Assembly: GCF_030362835.1 (NCBI RefSeq)
Contig: NZ_JAUCGQ010000001.1
Span: 930,001 to 994,000, forward strand
DNA from: Cellulomonas alba
GTDB taxonomy: Bacteria > Actinomycetota > Actinomycetes > Actinomycetales > Cellulomonadaceae
Length of the DNA stretch: 64,000 nucleotides
Direction: 5' to 3'
The notes beneath the pieces are model-generated. The model was not told where the DNA came from. It saw only the letters and a program-made list of their open reading frames with translations, and did no database searches. The position numbers were made by a program, and so were the translations under genes. Shown here piece after piece: positions 57,666 to 64,000 of the stretch (within the stretch, counting starts at the first letter, position 1; each line of letters begins with the position of its first letter).

Positions 57666-58852
57666 GCGGCACCCCCGAGCGGCAGCTCGGCGTGCACCAC
57701 GAACCCGCCGACCCGGCCCGGCCCGACGGTCAGCGTCCCGCCGGCCATGGCGACGCGCTCCCGCATCCCGGCCAGACCGTGGCCGCCGGCGTCCGCTGCG
57801 GCGTCACCGACGGGGCCCGGGCCGGCGTCACGCACCTCGACCACGAGCCGGTCCGGCCGGTACTCGAGCTCGACGTCGACGGCCGTACCACCGGCGTGGC
57901 GCCGCGCGTTCGTGAGGGCCTCCTGGACGATCCGGTACGCGGTGAGCTCGGTGCCCGCGTCCAGCGGGCCGACCGCGCCGCTGACGATGAGCCGCGTGCC
58001 CGCCGGTCCGACGCCGCGCACGTCGTCGACGAGGTCGGTGAGCTCGGCGATGCCCGGCTGCGGGCGGCGGGTCGCGGCGTCGGCCGCCTCGACGTCCTCG
58101 CGCAGCACGCCGAGCAGCCGGCGCATCTCGGTGAGCGCGGTCCGGGCCGTGTCACCGATCGCGACGAGCCGCTTCTCCCCCTCCTCGGGCAGGCCGGGCA
58201 CCGTCACGCGTGCGACCTCGGCCTGGAGCGCGATCAGGGACACGTGGTGCGCCACGACGTCGTGCAGCTCGCGCGCGATCCGCACGCGCTCGCCGCGGGC
58301 GAGATGCTCGAGCTCCGACTCCTGCGCCGCCACGACGGCCGCGTCCCGCCGGCCGGCCTCGCGCCGCAGGCGCCATCCGACGCCCGCCGCCCCCGCGAGC
58401 ACGGCGACCGCGAGCACCGCGGCGGCCGTCGGCCGGTCGACCGCGTGCGAGGGGAGCACGACGAGCAGCGGGGCGACCAGCACGGCCACGACCCACGCGG
58501 GGCGCCGCAGCCCGACGAGCACGAGCAGCGTGGCGAGCGCGGCGAGTGCACCGACGGTGGGAGTGACTCGCGCGAGCAGCGTCAGCACAGTGGCCGCGAC
58601 CGACAGCGCCGCGGCGACCACGGGCCACAGGCCGGCGAGCGCGACCGGTGCCGTCGCCGCGAGCGCCAGCAGCACGCCGACGACGGCCTCCTGGGGCCGC
58701 TCGAACCCCGGGCCGGCGGCGGTCCCCTCGCCGAGGGCGGGTCGGACGCTCGCGACGCGACCCGAGCCGCCCCCGGCCTGCAGCACGGCGAGCAGCGCGA
58801 AGGCGCCGGCCGCCAGCGGGGCACGGGCGGCCGGCATCAGGCGCCACGACAT
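57662..58852 (-). CDS. HisKA_3-type sensor histidine kinase (DesK-like)
   Basis: The 396-residue protein has four to six N-terminal membrane helices (to about residue 160). The HisKA_3 phosphorylation site is [13 protein letters not shown] (His197), and the ATPase domain has [17 protein letters not shown] and [18 protein letters not shown]. There is no periplasmic domain, so it may sense the membrane itself or an inhibitor there. It is transcribed with the regulator and faces an ABC exporter operon, as in antibiotic-sensing BceRS/DesKR-like modules. Confidence 0.94.
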   Translation of the reverse strand: MSWRLMPAARAPLAAGAFALLAVLQAGGGSGRVASVRPALGEGTAAGPGFERPQEAVVGVLLALAATAPVALAGLWPVVAAALSVAATVLTLLARVTPTVGALAALATLLVLVGLRRPAWVVAVLVAPLLVVLPSHAVDRPTAAAVLAVAVLAGAAGVGWRLRREAGRRDAAVVAAQESELEHLARGERVRIARELHDVVAHHVSLIALQAEVARVTVPGLPEEGEKRLVAIGDTARTALTEMRRLLGVLREDVEAADAATRRPQPGIAELTDLVDDVRGVGPAGTRLIVSGAVGPLDAGTELTAYRIVQEALTNARRHAGGTAVDVELEYRPDRLVVEVRDAGPGPVGDAAADAGGHGLAGMRERVAMAGGTLTVGPGRVGGFVVHAELPLGGAA

Positions 58853-58970
58853 GCGTCCATTCTCCCGGCCGTGTCATCCCTCGTGGGAGGGAGGGCGGTC
58901 GCCGCCCGGTGGCGAGAGATCCCCCGCTGCCGTGACGACCCCCCGCGCTGCCGCTCGTAGCGTCGCCGTC

Positions 58971-59897
58971 ATGCAGCCATCGCTCGAGGTCCGCGACGTC
59001 ACCAAGGCGTACCGCGGCACGGTCGCGGTCGACCGTCTGTCCTTCCAGGTCCGCCCCGGCGAGGTCACCGGGTTCGTCGGTCCGAACGGCGCCGGCAAGT
59101 CGACGACCATGCGCCTCCTCCTCGGCCTCGACGCCCCCGACGGCGGCGACGCGCTCGTCAACGGCGAGCGGTACGCGCGGCTCGACCGCCCGCTGACACA
59201 CGTGGGCGCGCTGCTCGACGCGGACGCCGTGCACCCGAGCCGCCGCGCCCGCGACCACCTGCTCTGGCTCGCGCGCAGCAACCGGCTGCCCGACGCCCGC
59301 GTCGGCGAGGTGCTCGACCAGGTCGGCCTGGCGTCGGTCGGCCGCAAGCGCGTCGGCGGGTTCTCGCTCGGCATGCGCCAGCGGCTCGGCATCGCGGCCG
59401 CCCTGCTCGGCGACCCGCCGGTCGTCATGTTCGACGAACCCACGAACGGGCTCGACCCGGACGGCATCGTGTGGATCCGCGAGCTGGTGCGGACGCTCGC
59501 GTCGCAAGGACGCGTCGTGCTCGTGTCGAGCCACCTGATGCGCGAGCTGCAGGACACGGCGGACCGGCTCGTCGTGATCGGCCGCGGCCGGCTGGTCGCC
59601 GACACCACGGTGGACGACCTGCTCGGCACGGTGTCGCGGGACCAGGTCGAGGTCGTGACCCCGCACCGGTCCGAGGCGACGACCGTGCTGGCGAACGCGG
59701 GTGCGCGCGTCACCATCGCCGGCGGCGACGGGGTGGTCGTCGAGGGGCTGCCGGGCGACCGGGTCGCGGCCCTGCTCGGCACGGCGGGCATCGCGTTCAC
59801 CGAGCTGCGGCGCTACCGCGCGTCGCTCGAGGAGGCCTACATGGCCCTGACCCGCGACGCCGTCGAGTTCGCCGCCGCCGAGGAGGACGGGCGATGA
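58971..59897 (+). CDS. ABC exporter ATP-binding protein
   Basis: The 308-residue protein has Walker A GPNGAGKST, signature FSLGMRQRLGIAAALLG, Walker B VVMFDEPTNGLDPDG and switch VSSHLMRELQ, plus a C-terminal CcmA/DrrA-like extension. It is the first gene of an operon with two permeases (ATGA overlaps). The family exports lipids, peptides or antibiotics. Confidence 0.95.
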   Translation: MQPSLEVRDVTKAYRGTVAVDRLSFQVRPGEVTGFVGPNGAGKSTTMRLLLGLDAPDGGDALVNGERYARLDRPLTHVGALLDADAVHPSRRARDHLLWLARSNRLPDARVGEVLDQVGLASVGRKRVGGFSLGMRQRLGIAAALLGDPPVVMFDEPTNGLDPDGIVWIRELVRTLASQGRVVLVSSHLMRELQDTADRLVVIGRGRLVADTTVDDLLGTVSRDQVEVVTPHRSEATTVLANAGARVTIAGGDGVVVEGLPGDRVAALLGTAGIAFTELRRYRASLEEAYMALTRDAVEFAAAEEDGR

Positions 59898-61393
59898 GCG
59901 CCGTCCGCGCCGAGTGGACCAAGCTCCGATCGGTGCCGCGCTGGGTCGCGACCTTCCTGGGCGCGCTCGTGCTCACGGTCGGCCTCAGCGCGCTGGCCGC
60001 GTCGGGGAGCACGACGGACGCCAACGAGCACCCCGACTTCGTCACCGGACCGCACGGCGACGCCGTCACCGACGGCTTCGGGTTCGCGCACCAGGCCGTC
60101 ACGGGCGACACGACGATGACCGTGCACGTCACCGGGCTCGCCCGGGCGGCCACCGAGCGCGCCGAGAGCGGCGCCCCCGGCACGGCCGTGCCGACGACGC
60201 CGTGGACCGACATCGCGGCCGGGATCACGCTCAAGGCGGGGACCGAAGCCGGCTCCTCGTACGTCTCGGTGCTGCTCACGGGCTCGCACGGCGTGCGCCT
60301 GCAGGGCGACTTCACGCACGACGTCGCGGGGAGCGCGGCGCACGGCGACCGCTGGCTGCGCCTGACCCGGACGGGCGGCACGGTCACGGGGTACGAGTCG
60401 GCCGACGGGACCTCGTGGACGCGCATCGGCGCGCTGACGCCCGCCGCGATCCCCCCGCGGGCCGAGATCGGCATGGCGGTGTCGGCCGCGCCGGTGCTGC
60501 ACGTGTCGCGAGGAGGCGGCGGCTCGTCGGTCGGTGGCCACCCGGGTCGGGCGTCGGCCACGTTCGAGGACGTCACGCTCGAGCCGGCCACGGACGGCAC
60601 GTGGCAGGGCACCGCCGTGACGATGCCGACGCCGGCGGACCAGCCCGCGAAGGTGGGCGGCTCCACCGCGCCCACGCCGCGGGTGCTGACCGCGTCGGGC
60701 GACACCTCCACCGTCACCGGCTCGGGCAAGGTCGGGCCGCAGAGGCCGGACGACGACGTCGTCGAGGGCGCGCTGCTCGGCGTCGTCGCGGGCCTCATGG
60801 CGCTGATCTGCGTCGGCGTGCTGTTCGGCACCTCGGAGTACCGCCGCGGCATGATCCGCACGACGTTCGCCGCGACGCCCCGCCGCGGCCGCGTGCTCGC
60901 CGCCAAGGCGCTCGTGCTCGGGGGCGCCGCGTTCGCGGTCAGCCTCGTCGCCGTGGTGGTCGCGTTCGTCGTCGCCGTGCCGATCCTGCAGGACCACGGC
61001 ATGGCACCGCCCGCGTTCCCGTCGCCGTCGCTGGGCGACCCGGCCGTCGTGCGCGCGCTCGTGCTCGCCGCCCTGTTCATGACGGGCGTGACGCTCGTCG
61101 CCCTCGCGGTCGGCATGCTGCTGCGCCGCACCGCGCCGGCGATCACGCTGACGATCGTGCTGCTGGTGCTGCCGCTGGTGGCCGGCACGATCCTGCCCGG
61201 GACGTCGCCGCGGTGGCTGATGTACACGACGCTCGCGGGCGGGCTCGCGACGCTGCGCGCCCAGCCGCCGACCGACACGCTCGCCGAGCCGTGGGCGCTG
61301 ATCGGCCCGGGCGCCGGGATCGGCGTCGTCGCGTCCTACGCCGCCGTCGGACTCGCGCTCGCGTGGTGGCAGCTCCGCCGGCGCGACGCATGA
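59894..61393 (+). CDS. ABC-2 permease with lectin-like ectodomain
   Basis: The 499-residue protein starts VRAEWTKLRSVPRWVATFLGA (first helix), typical of ABC-2 subunits. A large extracytoplasmic insert (about residues 40-280) follows. It contains a beta-sandwich resembling DUF1349/concanavalin-like domains (HGVRLQGDF, GDRWLRLTRTGGTVTGYESADGTSWTRIG, VTLEP). Five helices then complete the permease (GVLFGTSEYRRGMIRTTFAATPRRGRVLAAK). It overlaps both neighbours by four bases. The insert could bind a glycan or the exported compound. Confidence 0.85.
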   Translation: MSAVRAEWTKLRSVPRWVATFLGALVLTVGLSALAASGSTTDANEHPDFVTGPHGDAVTDGFGFAHQAVTGDTTMTVHVTGLARAATERAESGAPGTAVPTTPWTDIAAGITLKAGTEAGSSYVSVLLTGSHGVRLQGDFTHDVAGSAAHGDRWLRLTRTGGTVTGYESADGTSWTRIGALTPAAIPPRAEIGMAVSAAPVLHVSRGGGGSSVGGHPGRASATFEDVTLEPATDGTWQGTAVTMPTPADQPAKVGGSTAPTPRVLTASGDTSTVTGSGKVGPQRPDDDVVEGALLGVVAGLMALICVGVLFGTSEYRRGMIRTTFAATPRRGRVLAAKALVLGGAAFAVSLVAVVVAFVVAVPILQDHGMAPPAFPSPSLGDPAVVRALVLAALFMTGVTLVALAVGMLLRRTAPAITLTIVLLVLPLVAGTILPGTSPRWLMYTTLAGGLATLRAQPPTDTLAEPWALIGPGAGIGVVASYAAVGLALAWWQLRRRDA

Positions 61394-62181
61394 CGGGCGC
61401 GCTGCGCGCCGAGTGGACCAAGGCGCGCTCGCTGCCGAGCACCGGCTGGCTCCTGCTCGGCCTCGCGGTCGCGATGGTCGGGATCGGCCTCGCCGCGACG
61501 GGCTCCCTCCGCGTGGACGAGTGCGGCGAGGGTGCGTGCACGCTCGACACCGTGAAGCTGAGCCTCGGCGGTGTCCGGCTCGCGCAGGTGGCGGCCGCCG
61601 TGCTCGGCGTCCTGCTCGTCACCGCGGACTACGCGACGGGCACGATCGTGCCGACGCTCGCGGCCGTGCCCCGGCGATGGCGCGTGGTCGTCGCGAAGGT
61701 CGCCGTCGTCGGCGCGGGCGTGGGCGGCGCAGCCGTGGCGGGCGTCGTCGGCGCGCTGCTCGCTGCGCGGGCCGTGCTCCCCCGCCGCGGCTTCACGGCC
61801 GCGCGCGGCTACGCGGCCACGACGGTCGTGCACGACCTCACGCAACGCGCCGCGGTCGGCACCGTCCTCTACCTGGTGCTCGTCGCCGTGCTCGGCGCGG
61901 GTCTCGGGCTCGTGATCCGCGACACCGGCGTGGCGGTCACGGTCGTGCTGGCGCTGCTCCTGGTGGCGCCCGTGCTGGCGATGGTCGTCGGCGACCCCGT
62001 GTGGCAGACGCGCATCCACCGGTTCGCGCCCGCGGACGCGGGGCTGGCGGTGCAGGCCACGCGCGGGCTCGCGACGCTGCCGATCGCCCCCTGGGCCGGG
62101 TTGGCGCTCCTCGCGGCGTACGCCCTCGCGGCGCTCGCGGCCGGTGCGTGGATGCTGCAGGCGCGAGACGCCACGACCTAG
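61390..62181 (+). CDS. ABC-2 type permease
   Basis: The 263-residue protein begins MTGALRAEWTKARSLPSTGW, like the previous permease, has six helices and the loop DYATGTIVPTLAAVPRRWRVVVAK, and lacks the ectodomain. A short Cys-containing loop (DECGEGACT) lies outside after helix 1. Together the two permeases form an asymmetric exporter core. Confidence 0.92.
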   Translation: MTGALRAEWTKARSLPSTGWLLLGLAVAMVGIGLAATGSLRVDECGEGACTLDTVKLSLGGVRLAQVAAAVLGVLLVTADYATGTIVPTLAAVPRRWRVVVAKVAVVGAGVGGAAVAGVVGALLAARAVLPRRGFTAARGYAATTVVHDLTQRAAVGTVLYLVLVAVLGAGLGLVIRDTGVAVTVVLALLLVAPVLAMVVGDPVWQTRIHRFAPADAGLAVQATRGLATLPIAPWAGLALLAAYALAALAAGAWMLQARDATT

Positions 62182-62294
62182 ACGCGCGTCCAGATCCACC
62201 CCCGTTCGGCCCATCCAGACGGCACTCCCCGGGGCCGATGAACGGGCAGCGGTGCAACCGGCCGCTGCTCCACCGGCACGAGGGAGTGCCACCG

Positions 62295-63434
62295 ATGCAC
62301 CTCCGACGCGCGCTCGCGACCCTCGCGAGCCTCACCCTGGCGGCGACCGTGACAGCGCTCGCCGACCCCGCCTCCGCCGCCGCGCCGCCACCGCCACCGT
62401 CGCGAGCGGTCGCGGCCGCCCTGCCCGGCGTGCACCCCACCGGCCAGACCCGCCGCGCCGCGCACCGGCTCTACGTCGTGGCCATCCAGGATCCGGGCGC
62501 CCGCGCCCCCGTGTCCCTCGCGACGGCGCGGGCGTCGGCCACCGCCGCCGGCCGGATCTGGGTGGCCCAGACGCGAGGCGCGATCCCCGCGTTCCCCGTG
62601 CGAGGCGCACGCACGCTGGTCGTGCCCGGCTCGTGCCGCGTCGCCGACCCCTGGCGGTTCCTGGAGCGGGTGGGCGCGACGGCGTTCCCGGGGGTGCGGT
62701 TCGGGCAGGGCACCGCGAACCACCTCGTCGTGTTCCGGCCGAACAGCTGCCCGCTGCGATGGGGCGCGGGACTCGCGTCGATCGGCGCGTACGAGCACGA
62801 GGGCGGCCGCGTGCTGATGAGCACGTCGGTGCCGAGCGTGCTCGAGCACGAGCTCGGCCACAACCTCGGCCTGCGGCACACGAACCTCGCGCTGCCCGGC
62901 GGCCGCGGCTCCCACGAGTACCTCGGGGGCTACGACGCCATGTGCGGCGATCCGAGGCCCGGTTGGCTGAGCGTCGCGGACCAGCTGCGGCTCGCCGTTC
63001 CCGGGACCGCCCGGCACGTGCGGGTCGTGCGGCCGTCGGCGCACCGGAGCGTGGTGAGGACGACGCTGCACGGCGCGCAGACGACGAGGGGCGTGCGCGG
63101 GCTGACCTTCCAGGACCCCGCGACGGGGTCGCGCTACGTGGTCGAGCTGCGCGACGGTCGCGGGTTCGACGCGCACGCGCTGTACGCCCGCGGGTACGGC
63201 CGGTCGTCGGTGTCGTCGTCGACCTGGTACGCGCCGGGCGTGCGGGTCACACGGATCGCGCGCGACGGCTCGGTCGACACGCTGAGCGTGCGGTCCGGGC
63301 GGACGTACCGCACGGCGCTGGGCGCGCGGCAGACCCTCGTCGGGCCCGGTGGGCGGTTCCGCGTCCACGTCGACGCCCTCGGCCGGTCGACCGCGCGCGT
63401 GACCCTGGTGGTCGCGCCGGCGCACCGGAGGTGA
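62295..63434 (+). CDS. Secreted metzincin-type zinc metallopeptidase
   Basis: The 379-residue protein has a signal peptide (LRRALATLASLTLAATVTALADPASA), a pro-like region, then VLEHELGHNLGLRHTN, the metzincin zinc site (H-E-x-G-H-x-x-G-x-x-H), and a Met-turn in GGYDAMCGD. The C-terminal 150 residues (RGLTFQDPATGSRYVVELRDGRG) are beta-rich and resemble the accessory domain of gametolysin-type or M43/M11 enzymes. It starts at 62295 after GAGGGAG. Substrate unknown; possibly wall or plant proteins. Confidence 0.85.
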   Translation: MHLRRALATLASLTLAATVTALADPASAAAPPPPPSRAVAAALPGVHPTGQTRRAAHRLYVVAIQDPGARAPVSLATARASATAAGRIWVAQTRGAIPAFPVRGARTLVVPGSCRVADPWRFLERVGATAFPGVRFGQGTANHLVVFRPNSCPLRWGAGLASIGAYEHEGGRVLMSTSVPSVLEHELGHNLGLRHTNLALPGGRGSHEYLGGYDAMCGDPRPGWLSVADQLRLAVPGTARHVRVVRPSAHRSVVRTTLHGAQTTRGVRGLTFQDPATGSRYVVELRDGRGFDAHALYARGYGRSSVSSSTWYAPGVRVTRIARDGSVDTLSVRSGRTYRTALGARQTLVGPGGRFRVHVDALGRSTARVTLVVAPAHRR

Positions 63435-63453
63435 CGGAGCCCAGCGCGCCGCG

Positions 63454-64000
63454 TCAGGCGAAGCGCGGCACCGAGCGGTAGCCCTGGTGGGTGGCGCCGG
63501 TGATCGCCGCGAGGATCGCCTCGTAGCTCGCGCTCGACGCGTCGAACGACCCGTTGTTGCGCCCGTGCCGCAGCACCTCGATCCGGTCGGAGACGGCGCG
63601 CACGTCGTTCATGTTGTGGCTGATCAGCACGACGCCGAGGCCCAGGTCGCGCAGCCCCTGGATGTGCGTGAGCACCTCGGCCGTCTGCGCGACGGACAGC
63701 GAGGCCGTCGGCTCGTCGAGCACCACGATGCGCGGCGACCCGATCAGCGTGCGGGCGATCGCGACGGACTGCCGCTGCCCGGCGCTCAGGTCGCGCAGCT
63801 GCGTGCGCACGGACGGGATCCGGCTCGACAGGTCGCGCAGGATCTTCTTGGCGGCGTCCTCCATCTGCGCGTCGGCGAGCAGCGCGCGGCCGGTCATCTC
63901 GCGGCCGAGGAACAGGTTCGCGGTGACGTCGAGGTTGTCGCAGAGCGCGAGGTCCTGGAAGACCGTGGCGACGCCGAGGTCGTGCGCCGCGGACGGCGAC
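63454..64000 (-). CDS. Sugar ABC transporter ATPase, truncated by window edge
   Basis: The C-terminal 181 residues are visible. Features: Q-loop VFQDLALCDNLDVTANLFLGRE, signature LSAGQRQSVAIARTL, Walker B IVVLDEPTASLS and switch ISHNMNDVRAVSDRIEVLRHGR. This is the RbsA/XylG/FrcA type of CUT2 sugar importers, ending after one ATPase domain. The LSAGQRQ form is usual for xylose/fructose/ribose systems. The N-terminus with Walker A is outside the window. Confidence 0.9.
   Translation of the reverse strand, partial: SPSAAHDLGVATVFQDLALCDNLDVTANLFLGREMTGRALLADAQMEDAAKKILRDLSSRIPSVRTQLRDLSAGQRQSVAIARTLIGSPRIVVLDEPTASLSVAQTAEVLTHIQGLRDLGLGVVLISHNMNDVRAVSDRIEVLRHGRNNGSFDASSASYEAILAAITGATHQGYRSVPRFA

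Overview
The window is very GC-rich actinobacterial DNA. It has dense gene packing, many GTG starts and frequent 4-base ATGA or GTGA gene overlaps. A large xylan-degrading gene set (GH10, GH3, GH43, CE4, CBM22, CBM9, LacI regulators, a CUT1 sugar ABC transporter) sits beside a DtxR/IdeR-type iron box. Together these point to a soil cellulolytic member of the Micrococcales, most likely Cellulomonas or a close relative. That assignment is inferred from gene content; no rRNA is present to confirm it.

Left edge (1-2594): a less GC-rich, sparsely coding stretch. It holds a truncated membrane/coiled-coil gene, a stand-alone protein whose N-terminus looks like a proteasome/HslV-type Ntn-hydrolase, and about 1.2 kb with no convincing gene. 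It looks like accessory or acquired DNA. From 2595: an AlkA-type DNA glycosylase and a DUF4349 lipoprotein. At 4880-9119: a compact four-gene operon (class II aldolase, CbbY-like HAD phosphatase, DhaL, DhaK) divergent from a GntR/HutC regulator, with a GTCTAGAC operator core between them. No DhaM and no transporter are visible, so this is a candidate ketose catabolic pathway of unknown substrate.

9116-20608: housekeeping and stress genes. These are an XRE/DUF2975 pair, a small P-loop kinase, a universal stress protein coupled to two CrcB fluoride-channel subunits, a MarR-controlled DHA2 exporter, a flavodoxin-like protein whose ribosome site lies in a long hairpin, a tandem universal stress protein, a DUF2231-type membrane protein, an SDR, an actinobacterial family-A exonuclease/polymerase, and a GlxA-like AraC regulator.

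20765-37572: the xylan utilisation region. One strand carries a binding protein, two permeases, a GH3 and a cytoplasmic GH10. The LacI regulator divergent to it overlaps an intracellular CE4 deacetylase. Beyond these lie a second LacI regulator, a 1,719-residue secreted CBM22-CBM22-CE4-CBM22-GH10-CBM9-Ig3 protein, and a GH43 lipoprotein. The logic is: secreted deacetylase/xylanase and GH43 trim xylan outside, the ABC system imports oligomers, and GH10/GH3/CE4 finish them inside. A 13-base operator-like sequence is shared by the transporter promoter and the GH43 promoter.

37662-46731: an iron box and siderophore ABC system, FolE with a DoxX-like protein, and two paralogous helix-turn-helix regulators with conserved cysteines. 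One of these shares an identical promoter architecture with a ferredoxin gene; the other faces the DoxX gene across a perfect inverted repeat. 46742-56244: YbhN-like, CDF and SLC13 membrane proteins, an M20 peptidase with a YfcC-type carrier, and an operon of a lipoprotein, a divergent NRAMP-like transporter and two small PRC-barrel-like proteins. 56300-64000: a TM2 protein, a NarL-type two-component system facing a three-gene ABC exporter whose permease carries a lectin-like ectodomain, a secreted metzincin, and a truncated sugar ABC ATPase at the right edge.
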